Shown here: positions 51,330-60,929 of the stretch, in pieces
Numbering within the stretch: the stretch's first letter is position 1
How the letters are laid out: each line of letters begins with the position of its first letter
Origin: Perilla frutescens
Taxonomy: Eukaryota; Streptophyta; Magnoliopsida; Lamiales; Lamiaceae
Reading direction: 5' to 3'
DNA: 64,000 nucleotides
Assembly: GCA_026008535.1 (NCBI GenBank)
Contig: BRKX01000017.1
Span: 9,626,501-9,690,500 of the forward strand
Translations under genes and position numbers: made by a program
The notes under the pieces: model-generated
Told to the model about the DNA's origin: nothing
Databases searched by the model: none
Seen by the model: the letters and a program-made list of their open reading frames with translations, nothing else

Positions 51330-52566
51330 TGATGTGACCTAGGGCTAGTGACGCAACGAGACACAAAAATATGCGGAAGCTAAGGATTGAAACTACATCG
51401 GTGAAGTAAGGGATCTATACTCGATTATCTAGACGACTAAGACTCAACTAAAATACCTAGAACTTTGACACAAATTAAATAACACAAACCAAGGGTTCAG
51501 GGGGCTGAATTGGACGGTTTTATAGGGCTGGAAATTGGACGAATTTCGTGTGTGAAGGTTGGTGAAGAAGGGCTTGGAGAAGATAGGATATGTTAGTGTT
51601 TGAACGGACTTACGGATATAACGAACGGATGTAGAAGTCGGACTTGAAGGGGGCTGCCGTGATATGGACGTTGATGGCTGATTTGGAGGTCGTCGATGAT
51701 GATGATGGACGTGTGGTGTTGATGAAGTGATTCACAACCCGATAGCCTCCTTGAATCTCGAACGTCTTCAAGGTTGAAATCTCCAAGTTGTTCCTCGATA
51801 GCGAATACCGGTCAATCCCTCAAGTGAATTGAGCAATACCCTTGAATAAGACTTGTAGTTGCTAGCTCCAAGAATGAATATTTTCGTGTGAAAAGTATTC
51901 AAAAGACAAATAGATTTGAGACACAAATTGAATGCAAAAGCAATTTAATTCAAGAATGTCTAAAGTAACAATATGACATGGTTCCCCTATTTATAGGACT
52001 ATGGGGGAACGAAAATAATAAGATAAAAAGGCCTAATAATTGATCCAAAAGAGATCTCTAACTATACTAGGAAGATACCTAAACTAGAATTCTATTCAAG
52101 GTAGGAAATTGCCTTAAATACAATTCTAGTCAAACCTATTCTCATTATGGACGAAAATTACTCAAATAATTAAATAAAAATCTGATCTAAACTATAGTCT
52201 AAATTAATTAAATGAATACTATAGTCTAAATAAAATCAACCCCATAATTAATTACTATGGGACCGATTTCTTCACTAAAAACTGCACACACATGCACAAC
52301 AATTTCATGCACATGCACACATGCTCTTGAACTCTTCATCTTCATCTCTTCAAGATTAATACTCCACGGTGTGTTCTTGATCTTCAATAGTTAATAAATT
52401 AACTATCTTGGAATTGCTTCTCTTGACGTCTTCATCTCCAATCTCGAGCTTTCTTCGAATCAACACTTGCATGTAAGCTTGCAACTTCTTAGCTCTTGAT
52501 CTTGTGATTGGTCCTCTAAATTGCAACTCCGGTTCTTCATCATCTTTGTTGTCCATGGCTTCATCA
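51330..52566 (-). repeat. 5' LTR of CRM-like copy 2
   Basis: About 1,237 bp with a TATAAATA box at 51,995-51,988 on the minus strand. The 66-codon frame at 52,556-52,356 is the LTR copy of the pol C-terminus, not a separate gene. Confidence 0.93.
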
Positions 52567-52878
52567 ATTTTTCACGATCGTAACATTATCGTAAATCATG
52601 AATTTACACCGATCGTGATATATCAATTTTTCTTAATTTCGTGCAGTTGTTCAACGTCTCACAATTATTTAATGATTTAATTCCTGCTCAAATATGAACA
52701 CGATCACACAATAAAATAAAATAATTTAAGAGCATTTAATAAATTTTAATTCACTCGATAACATCTCGAACGTAACAATTCAGAAATTTCATACTTACAT
52801 AAATAATTAAACATCTAAAAACTTGGAAAATAAAATAGAACAAACCATAATTAAAAAACTATTTAAACCCTAGATACA
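52567..52878. other. MULE-A spacer between transposase and SANT-like gene
   Basis: AT-rich, with a CGATC-rich patch at the start (CACGATCG, ACCGATCGTGATATATC; 52,574-52,625). Together with 43,770-44,352 it forms a spacer of about 900 bp once copy 2 is removed. Confidence 0.5.
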
Positions 52879-53455
52879 CTACTCATCATCTTCATCAGAA
52901 TCAATCGCTGGTGTCACGGTATCTTCCTCACCCACATCATTGTCCAAGACTCCTAGGTCGCCTACTTCAAAGAGTCTTTTCAGAAATTCCCATTCATCCT
53001 CCGCTTGATTCATGTAAACCAATACTTCGTTCCGGCGCTGAAGAATATTAAAAATAAATTAGTTTGGGAATAATGCTCATAATATAAATAAATTGCCCAC
53101 TAACCTGTGCAATTTCAGTCCACTGGGCAACATCGGCATCGATGAGTCTGGTATAAAAATCAAGATGCTCTTCCCCTACATACTTGATTAACCAAGAGAA
53201 CATCTGGTACCTATGACGCCAATGATTGACGCGGCTGACAAATTCTGACAACGGTATATCTATTCCAAAACGGTTACAGACCATCACTTTAATACGAGGA
53301 AGACAGTTGAGGTTCCGTTGGTCATCGCCGGGAACCTATCTTTTCCCGACGCAGTAATAGTAGAGCAATTGATCGAGACACGCACGGTCGATTTCTCGAG
53401 TCCAAGGTACCGTGTAGAAAATCAAATCTTGTGAGATAGGCATTGGTAAAGCCAT
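52879..53455 (-). pseudogene. SANT/Myb-like gene of MULE-A
   Basis: Two exons on the minus strand: 53,455-53,105 (117 codons from ATG MALPMPISQDL) and 53,037-52,879 (53 codons to TAG). The intron 53,104-53,038 has GTTAGT...CAG ends and phase 0. The pattern WTREIDRACLDQLLYYY, VMVCNRFGIDIPLSEF, VNHWRHRYQMFSWLIKYVG and WEFLKRLFEVG, with Trp residues ending each helix, looks like the Myb/SANT-like DNA-binding domain found in plant transposon-related proteins (Myb_DNA-bind_3 type). The C-terminus is acidic. TAG at 53,336-53,338 (codon 40) breaks it, fitting TGG to TAG. It lies upstream of the transposase on the same strand. It is either a third MULE gene or a captured one. The family call is from pattern only. 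Confidence 0.55.
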
Positions 53456-54060
53456 TGCTTTTTTCTTTTGGAATGAACGTATGTTTTTTTGGGCTATGGA
53501 GGGCTCTCAAAAGACCTCTTTTTTTCGATATCGATATTTATAGCCTCAAATGCAAACCCTAACGCACACAACTCGAATCCCGATACTGCACCGACATATT
53601 TTGTGTATATCTCGATCGTTTCACGATCACACCCCGATAACTAATAATATTCAAGATAACGAAAATTGCCCGATGTAATCCCGATCGTTGAAAATATAGC
53701 CGTGAAAGTATATATCCCGATTGTGTCACGGTCGATTCACGATGAATCCCGATCGGTGCAAAAGTTAGCATGAAAGTATATATCCCGAATGTGTCACGAT
53801 CCATCCCGAAATATAAAACCCGATGCAATACCGATGGTTTAACGATCAAAATTGCGAAAGGATTCCAAGAATCCCGATAGATAAAACTCGATGAAACCGC
53901 GCTCAGTTAATGATCAAATTACAATAGGATTTCAGAAATCCCGATAAATAAAACCCACTGAAATCCCGATCGGTTACCGATCAAATTACGATAGATAAGG
54001 AAGAAACCCGATATATAAAACTCGATCCTGATTTTATTGAATCACGATCGACTTTAATGC
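53456..54060. other. MULE-A right flank, CGATC-rich
   Basis: About 600 bp with more than twenty CCCGAT/CGATC words, some in near-repeats of about 70-75 bp (GAAAGTATATATCCCGA at about 53,703 and 53,773; AAATCCCGAT with a following GATCAAATTA near 53,940 and 53,990). No coding signal. It is the counterpart of the CGATC-rich left side and probably the right subterminal region of MULE-A. The outer end is not defined. Confidence 0.5.
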
Positions 54061-54137
54061 ACGTGTATTGGGTTGTTGGGATATTACTTTTGAAATTAAA
54101 TGCTTCTAACTCCCTTGAAAATCTGCAAAAAGCCTTC

Positions 54138-56156
54138 CACACTTCTTACACATATGGGTCCATGTCCTTTCCCATTGGAAAATGAAAAAGCAGGGCTATA
54201 AGAGTAAAATTGGGTATTTATTGGATGCTTTCCTTATAGTGGGTAAAAGGGGTTTTTCGGTGATAAGAATGGGTAGTTTTATGTGTTTTGTGCTAAATAA
54301 AGCCCTACAAAATGTACTTGGGTTATATGCCAAAAAGTCTTCAGCTGCTGGTTTACTAATATCTTCTAAGATTTTCAAATTATCCTCAAAATCTTCCTTA
54401 TAACTACTCCATGCACACAACCAAAACCTCTTCTTCAATTCTTTCCCATGCCATTTCTTACTCCAGTTTGCATAGACGTGTCTAGCACAATACCTATGTT
54501 CAACAGCTGGTAGCACCAAAGAAACAGCATGAACCAAACCATGTATCATGAGAACAATTAGCATCCCTATGAGATAATAATTGAAATTATTTAGAAAGTT
54601 AGTTCATGTTGTTTCTTTGGTGCTACCAGCTGTTGAACACAGGTATTGTGCTAGACACGTCTATGCAAACTGGAGTAAGAAATGGTATGGGAAAGAATTG
54701 AAGAAGAGGTTTTGGTTGTGTATGCAATTTACCTTCTGCATATCATAAACTATGGTTAGATTCTTCCCTTAATCTTCAATATGAAGGTCTTTAACCAACA
54801 ATTCCAAAAACCAGCTCCAATTATCCTTGTTCTCTGCTCCAATGACAACCCATGCAATTGGATATAGTTGCTCATTTCCATCCTTCCCAACAGCAACTAA
54901 GACCTGACCTTTAATAACTCCCTTAAGATGACAAAACCTATGATTGGCCTATATCCCACTCTCCAACCTCTTTTCAAAGCATCAAAGCAAAAAAACACCC
55001 TCTTGAACACAAACTTGGATTCTTTCAATGACTCCTCACATATTTCTAATTCAACAGTTGTTCCAGGACTTTGTTTTTTGATTGATGCCACATATTCCCC
55101 TATATATGCAAACTTGACCTTAAAACTGCCATCCATCTTATTCAATACATGTTTTTTTGGCCCTTTTACCTTTTGATTTAGACATATGTAATTTCGTATT
55201 TGTCTCAGCTTCAAAGATTATATCTTTCACAGAAGTTTTTGGATTTGCATAAATTTTTTCCTTAAACTCAGTTGCTAGAAACTTGGCAGAGGCTAGGTTG
55301 TTATTGGCATCTCTCAAACAATTATGTTCACCTTCAATCCTCCTAACCATCATAGCCCCAGTTCCCAATCCTTGGAAATGTACAAATGAAATGGGCACCC
55401 TTCAGTTTTGCATTTAACTCTAAGTCTCTGAGCATCATTTGGTCTTATCCTCAAAAGAGTACACTTGGCTACACTGTATCTTCTACCTGCAAGTCTAGCC
55501 TCAGATGCATCCTTAAATGCCACGCCTAACATGAAATGTGGATTGTTATCACCTATATCATACTTAACCTTTCTTCTGCTCTGCTTATTTAAAAGAGTAT
55601 CAACAACCTCTGATTCACTATCAAATTCCTCTGATTCCTCAAATTCCCCTACTTCATCTCTAATCTCAGTCTGATTTGTTTGTTCAAAAATATCACCAGT
55701 TTGTGTTGCATGTTCATCACACCTAATATCACTGAAACTAAGATACTCATTGATTATGTCCTCCATTAACCCAGAAAGACCATCATCACCACTCTTTTCA
55801 AAAGAACTACAACCAGTATCTACATGTGTTGGACCACTATCATCATTGACTGGGTAGATACGCAAAATATCATTAGGACTCATGCTCTTTATGAATTCTA
55901 TCATTTTCTTAATCCCATCATCATTTTCAATCACAGTGAGCTCTCCATTTTCTATTATTACTCCAGGTTTTAGATAACAAAGTTTTTTCACACTCGACTC
56001 CCCAAAATCTTCCTTGCACATTTTAAGCATGTGAGTAAATGATAGGTAGTCTATGTCAACCTTTTCCAACAATTTACTATCACCCTCAATGTATGCTAAC
56101 TTAGGAATATGCACTCATCTACCCTTGTAGTGGTAAATCAAATTAATTGTCTCCAT
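54138..56156 (-). pseudogene. MULE-B transposase (PB1-like N-terminus)
   Basis: On the minus strand from ATG 56,156: a PB1-like N-terminus (YHYKGR-VHIPKLAYIEGDS; TGA at codon 14 where Trp is expected), an acidic linker, a MuDR Zn-binding domain (RLRVKCKTEGCPFHLYISKD, GEHNCLRD), the DDE region and PAVEHRYCARHVYANW. Damage: +1 frameshift near 55,365 (GGGG run), a poly-A frameshift near 55,150, and loss of 7 bp near 54,945 where IIGF should run into the DGCHLKG motif, which removes the first catalytic Asp. The following segment (KGQVLVAVGKDGNEQLYPIAW) is intact in another frame. The region around the second Asp is garbled by an inverted duplication. The C-terminus is missing. Confidence 0.85.
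54415..54721. repeat. 120-bp inverted duplication in the MULE-B transposase
   Basis: 54,415-54,534 and 54,602-54,721 are inverted copies, about 120 bp each with three mismatches, separated by 67 bp. The arms carry coding sequence for the stretch around AVEHRYCARHVYANWSKKW. A transcript would fold into a long hairpin. Confidence 0.9.
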
Positions 56157-57008
56157 CTATAATGACAAAATCACCCAAACCTAAAAAACAAAAATGCCCA
56201 TTAGTTTCAATTCTTAAATCCACAAAAAAACAAAGAATTGACAAAGAATGCTCATTATTTTTTGTGAAAATGATGTGTCAGCTCTTTCTTTACATATTTA
56301 AATGTTCAAAAATGAAGAGTCTTTGTTTAATAAACATTCAAAAAAATGAATTCTTACCTTTTTTTTGTTGGATCGGTGCCTTACATCGACACACTCTCTC
56401 CAGGACCACCACCACTGATTGTCTTCTTTGAACAATTTCAGGAGTTTTGGGATTTCGGTGAAATTTGGGATTTTTTTGTGAACTGTATGATTATCTCAAA
56501 TTTAAAGGTAGATGACGTCGTTTCTCAAGAATCCAGCTCTGTTAGTTATAGAGATCAAAATAGGGATCATATTGGACTTTTAAAATAGTTATAGGATCAC
56601 TTTAGACCAAAAAGATAAATAGGGATCAAAATGCTCTTACACAAATAGTTGTATGATCAAATTGGACTTTTGCCCTTATAACTAATCATAATTAATATCT
56701 ATTGCTAAAAATTAAAATTTTAAAAAATTATATACCATAAGTTTGGAATAATCAACCCAAAAAATTAATTATATTAATTAAAAAAATGAAAATTAAATAT
56801 TAAAAAATAATTATAAACCTTAATTAGGTGGAATAAATCCTAAATAATAATGTAAAATTATACTAAATCGAAAGAAATTAAAATTGAAGGAAAGTTAATA
56901 ATTTTGAGGTTTGGTACACGGTTGACACACACAAGTTGGGACTAGAAGATCTTAAATGCAGGTAGCACGTCTCCTCATGTACACACTTGAACCAATAGAT
57001 GTTGTTAC
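56157..57008. other. MULE-B terminus and AT-rich spacer
   Basis: Holds the MULE-B right terminal region (to 56,675) and then AT-rich sequence without recognised features. The small frames here have no family resemblance. Confidence 0.4.
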
Positions 57009-57126
57009 AATAACAACAAAAACTAGTAGGTTTGCAGGCTATTACACAGGGGCAGGGTTTATCCAGTGCGCACCACGGTAGTGGCTGCGGGTTACCCTCG
57101 ACATCCAAAAATAACAACAAAAACTA
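57009..57126 (+). mobile_element. SINE-like retroposon fragment with 17-bp direct repeats
   Basis: An 84-bp insert (57,026-57,109) is flanked by perfect 17-bp direct repeats, AATAACAACAAAAACTA, at 57,009-57,025 and 57,110-57,126. The insert includes ATCCAGTGCGCACC and GGCTGCGGGTTACCCTCG, which recur in altered form at 60,781-60,909. Long perfect repeats are typical of LINE-driven insertion, and the short insert would be a 5'-truncated SINE. Confidence 0.65.
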
Positions 57127-57506
57127 TAGGTTTCGTTACAATTAATGGATGACTAAAGAAAAAAATTGTAACAAAATCTATAGTTTTTGTTGTTATTGTA
57201 ACAAAATCTCTTGATTCAAATTAACGTATTTAACAAAAAATTAGGCGTTGTTTCAATTTTAAAAGTACTTATGTTTCCAGAGTAGCCAACCGTTATACCA
57301 TCATTCCGTTTATAAAAAAAAGTACTTCTGTTTCATGACTTTCAATTTTGTATTAGAATTTATTATACTGTATCTTTCAAACCTAGGCCAACTTATGGAA
57401 TTTATGATTTTCAATGAGACCTAAATTAATTATTAGATAAATATATTATTCAAAATTCTCTCACCTTATAAGTAGGAATGATAGTGATTGCAAAATTATA
57501 TTTATA

Positions 57507-58257
57507 CTTTTTTTTAAATCAAAGTAAGTAATTTCATTCAACCAATTTCCTCCACCAAAGAAAAAATACAGAGTCTAAGTAATGAAACCATCACACACAT
57601 CCCTATAGCAAGCTAACGTATGGGCCACAATATATATTAGCCTCTCTCTATACAATCGACAGAAATTAAGCATGAGACTGTTTTTAATTATATCCACTAG
57701 CAACAATGATTCCTCGTCCACATATGATTCTTCGCCATCTTTGCCAACAAGGGGACAAACCGTGAGGAGAGAATCTGAATACACTACAAATAGGAATAAT
57801 TTGTTCATGTAAACACAAGCCGACTCCATAAAGCACAACATTGATTTTGGCATCTAGAATAGAGCTTGGACATAAACTTTTTTTTTGCCAATGCCGCTCC
57901 AATCTTGCACTCACAATCCCTTACTACTGCTCCCACACCAAACAAATGTGTTTGTTCATTCACCGATGCATCGACATCAAGTCTAAACACCATTTGTCTG
58001 TGGGAACCAACTCTTTTCCCCCACCTTCGCTCCAAGAGAGCTCGCAATCCGAAAGGCTTGTCATGCCTCTTTAAAAGATTGCATATAGCCCTTGGAATCC
58101 TCCAAAATTCACAAATCCCCCTTCCTCCCTCCAAAACATTGTGGCCTCCTAAATTCATTGGGAGCGCAAGAACGTTCATATGAACCCACCACAAAAACAC
58201 CTTGATCATCGATGGGATATTTGACTTCCACACTAGTCTATTCCAATCCTGCCAACT
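57507..58257 (-). mobile_element. 5'-truncated LINE with 14-bp target duplications
   Basis: A fragment of about 751 bp on the minus strand. It encodes a zf-RVT-like segment (WKSNIPSMIKVFLWWVHMNVLALP), then an RNase H domain (FRLDVDASVN, GVGAVVRD) and a tail (LYRERLIYIVAHTLACY) in shifted frames, so it is dead. On the plus strand it begins with a poly-T run (the poly-A tail) at 57,507. Flanks are AAATTATATTTATA (57,493-57,506) and AAATTACATTTATA (58,258-58,271), a 14-bp duplication with one mismatch. This is the usual form of an L1-type insertion. Confidence 0.88.
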
Positions 58258-58275
58258 AAATTACATTTATAATTT

Positions 58276-59018
58276 GGCAAAACACTATCTTGGGTCACTA
58301 TATTTATCTGGATTGAGTCCCTCTGTTTTATTTGGCCAAAATGAGATCCTTATGGTTAAAATTAAGTCCTTCTATATGAGAAGAATTTAATTTTAACAAG
58401 ATTGATATATAGTACACAGACACCAATTCAAAAATGAAAATAAAAATTGATTTTTTAAAATAAATAAATAAAAATTTAAAATTTTATTAAAAGATCATAT
58501 TTTAAAAAAATATTGTTTGACTTTTTTATTTTAATTTTAAAATAAATAAATAAAATTGAAAACAATAAATTAGTTTTTATAAACGGATGTAATTTTATTT
58601 TATTTTTGAAAAAAAAATATAATAACAGTTAAATAAAATAAAATAATTCAATTAAATAAAAATCATTTTTTAACCTATCGTTCGATTTTTTTCAAAAATT
58701 AATAAATAAAAATTAAAAATTACAGTGTTTTTAAATTTTTAATTAATTTTTTATCTTTATTTAATTTTTTAAATAAATTTTTATTTAAAAAATTCATTTT
58801 TTATTTTATTTACTTATTTATTAAATTTTTATTTATTTATTTAAAAAAAACAATTTTTTTTTCGAATTAGATTTTTGTACTATCAATTTTATTATAATCA
58901 AGTCCCTATACTATCAATTTCACTGAATTGATAGTGCAAGACCATATTTTAAATAAATAAAGTAGATGGACCTAATTTGAAAAAAATAAAAAATACGGAC
59001 CTAAAACAGTATTTTGCC
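58276..59018. mobile_element. Non-autonomous MULE, 743 bp
   Basis: Ends are imperfect inverted repeats (GGCAAAACACTATCTTGGGT and, inverted, GGCAAAATACTGTTTTAGGT). Flanks are TTATAATTT (58,267-58,275) and TTATAGTTT (59,019-59,027), a 9-bp target duplication with one mismatch, the length expected for Mutator. The interior is very AT-rich and has no coding capacity. The left target site overlaps the target duplication of the LINE beside it. Confidence 0.8.
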
Positions 59019-59216
59019 TTATAGTTTTATTGAATTTATCTTCATTATTATCAGTAAAAAAAAGGTTATAAAAATAAATATTGGGCCTCTATTAGGCCTG
59101 ATGCTGGAAAAATGAAGCCCATATATTTTCCGGCTAGCCCAGTTTGATTAGTGCCCAATGGATTTGGGTTGGGCCTGCATTTTTGACAATTTTATTGACA
59201 ATCGAGGATTTTTTTG

Positions 59217-60705
59217 GGGACAAATATATACTTATGTCCCAAACTTTGATCTTTTTTTTTTAAAATGCCCCGAATTTTAAATAATATCAAAATATGATCT
59301 GAATTTTGATATTTTTTTCTAAAAATGTCTTGAACATCAAATAATAACAAAAATGTCCTGAACTTTCCATTTTTTTGTAAAAATGTCATAGGATTTAATA
59401 TTCAGCGTCAGATTAATGACGAGGCATACCAGAGTCCTGCGTGTCAAAGTGAAATCGATTTTTTTTTAAATCTCAATTTGAAGGGTATACAATTTTTTTA
59501 TCTACAAATTGGGTTGATTATGTTCAGATTGAGATTTTGGGAGGAATGAGAAGAAATCATTTAATTTTTTCTTTTAAGGATTGAGAATTTCGAAATCAAT
59601 GAAAACAAATCATTTTTCTCTTCAAATTAGATTCGTATGAGACATTTGTTGGAACGAAAAGTTACAGTTTTGGAGATGAAAGCGAAAAACAAATGTCATC
59701 ATTATTTATTTATTTAAAAAAAATTACAAATTCCACGGCACTTTGACATGCTAGATTTTAGTATGCCTCGTCACTAATCCGCGACCGAAAATTGAATCTC
59801 ATGACATTTTTTATATGAACCTCGAATGCAGACGGGAGACTTAACGAACCAATGGTGGAAGATCCCAAAACCTCTGAATCTAACCCACGAAATGATTTAG
59901 GATATTTGGAATCTCTAAACCCCAACGTGTTGTTTACGCAGCAACTCGGGGATGATGAATGACACACGAACGAGGGATGGTGGACTCGCCGATTCGTCGA
60001 TGAATGAATTCGTCTTGGAACAATCAAGAAGAATTCGAAATTCTCAAGAGAGAATGTAAACTCACGAAATTATATTATGTATCAAAACTGATTTTCGTCC
60101 ATAACAAGCCCCTTTTAAATATAAGGGTGAAAACCTAATGCAACTAGGAAACTAAACATAGGAAATAACTCCTAAACTAATAAGGAAACAAATCCTTAGC
60201 CAAAACAAAGGATAAAAGTCAAAACTGACTTAATTAAGGCCTAAATTCGGCCTCCCTAAATAAACCCACGAAAATAACACAATTAAATACTAAAAACGAC
60301 TAAATAAATAATCTAAAAGTCTTCATGGATCAGCCCGCACATAAGATATTAAATTAACACATTTTGGGCTTTCTTCTCCAACTTCTCCAATGGGCTTCTT
60401 TGAGAACTCTTGAGCCCAAACTTCTTGAATCAATCCGTTTAGCACTTCCTTGAACTTCTTTGCTCGTGATTGGCCCAATAGGAACTTGAATCTGACCACG
60501 GGCTGCATCAATTTTTGCAATAAAAAATGGAAAGTTCAGGATATTTTTTTGAATTTTTTTAAGTTCGGGTCATTTTTAGATAAAAGTCAAAGTAATGATA
60601 TTTTTAGAAAAAATATCAAAGTTCAGGACATATTTTAGTATTATTTAAAGTTTGGGATATTTTTAGAAAAATGGTCAAAGTTCAGGACATAAGTATACAT
60701 TTGAC
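59217..60705. mobile_element. Terminal-inverted-repeat element, split by a solo LTR
   Basis: Left arm about 59,217-59,465; right arm about 59,738-59,810 plus 60,517-60,705. The arms match inverted and consist of short units such as AAAGTTCAGGACAT and AAATGTCCTGAACTTT; the inner part shares GACGAGGCATAC and GTATGCCTCGTC. The arrangement fits a non-autonomous MULE with long terminal repeats of tandem units. Flanks ATTTTTTTG and ATTTTTTGA could be a 9-bp duplication. Without the LTR it would be about 790 bp. Confidence 0.7.
59811..60510 (-). mobile_element. Solo LTR in the right arm of the TIR element
   Basis: About 700 bp interrupting the inverted-repeat arm between CATGACATTTTT and ATTTTTGCAATAAAAAATGG. 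The left arm reads continuously across the matching point. ATTTT(T) at both edges is the likely target duplication. On the minus strand it starts TGATGCAGCCC, has a TATATTTAAA box near 60,113-60,122, and encodes GQSRAKKFKEVLNGLIQEV near its start. This resembles the pol C-terminus inside the CRM-like LTRs, so the 65-codon frame here is LTR sequence, not a gene. The left edge does not show the expected CA and is approximate. Confidence 0.7.
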
Positions 60706-60766
60706 ATTTTTTGAGTGAATACCTTTGACAGCGGTTACGAGTTACCTAAGAAATCAATGGAAAAAA

Positions 60767-60923
60767 AAGCTTTTCTTTGTACTTCTATGTTTTAGTGTGG
60801 TTTGCAAACTATTACACATGAACGGAGTTTATTTAGTGCGCACCTTGGATAGCGCCATGGGTTACCCTTGACATCATTGGAAGAAAAAAAAACGTTTCTT
60901 TCTACAGACAAGCTTTTCTTTGT
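60767..60923 (+). mobile_element. SINE-like fragment with 14-bp direct repeats
   Basis: AAGCTTTTCTTTGT at 60,767-60,780 and 60,910-60,923 flanks a 129-bp insert. The insert contains TTTAGTGCGCACC and ATGGGTTACCCTTGACATCA, matching the fragment at 57,026-57,109, and ends in an A-rich tail. It is a second, longer and more diverged copy of that family. Confidence 0.6.
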
Positions 60924-60929
60924 CCTTTA

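Larger units (their letters stand above)
44358..52566 (-). mobile_element. Ty3/gypsy LTR retrotransposon, CRM-like, copy 2
   Basis: About 8.2 kb in inverse orientation to copy 1. LTRs are 51,330-52,566 (5') and 44,358-45,597 (3'), with ends TGATG...CATCA. The target duplication is ATTTT on both sides (44,353-44,357 and 52,567-52,571). The two LTRs differ at about 16 positions by eye plus one 3-bp GAT unit, so it inserted fairly recently. It lies in non-coding MULE-A sequence upstream of the transposase. Confidence 0.95.
17900..54060. mobile_element. Large Mutator-like element (MULE-A), shredded
   Basis: This is a composite inferred from its parts: a Ulp1/DUF1985 gene on the + strand (18.06-29.35 kb), a mudrA-type transposase on the - strand (43.77-29.82 kb) and a SANT/Myb-like gene on the - strand (53.46-52.88 kb). 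Plant MULEs carrying Ulp1-like genes are an established class (Kaonashi/KI-MULEs and related elements). Four LTR insertions interrupt it, three with recognisable target-site duplications. Without them about 8.3 kb remains, a normal size for an autonomous MULE. Its non-coding parts share CGATC-rich words from end to end. I did not find terminal inverted repeats or a 9-bp target duplication, so both outer limits are approximate. It is possible that two neighbouring elements are being read as one. Confidence 0.6.
54100..56675 (-). mobile_element. Second Mutator-like element (MULE-B), partial
   Basis: A transposase pseudogene on the minus strand with a terminal-repeat-like segment at its right end (about 56,535-56,675). 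Read from the end, that segment begins GGGCAAAAGTCCAATTTGAT and continues with AT-rich short repeats, in the style of MULE termini. The left end is truncated next to MULE-A, and no matching left terminus was seen. Confidence 0.7.

Noticed and set aside
52356..52556. 66-codon ORF upstream of CRM-like copy 2
   Set aside because: It is the 5' LTR copy of the pol C-terminus, identical in position to 45,387-45,587 in the 3' LTR.
54138..56156. MULE-B transposase as the missing middle of MULE-A
   Set aside because: MULE-A has its own N-terminal part (no PB1-like domain) and its own first Asp motif (VVDGTHLKG). MULE-B belongs to a different MuDR lineage.
60323..60520. 65-codon ORF with SRAKKFKEVLNGLIQ
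   Set aside because: Lies at the start of a solo LTR and matches the LTR-encoded end of retrotransposon pol; not a free gene.
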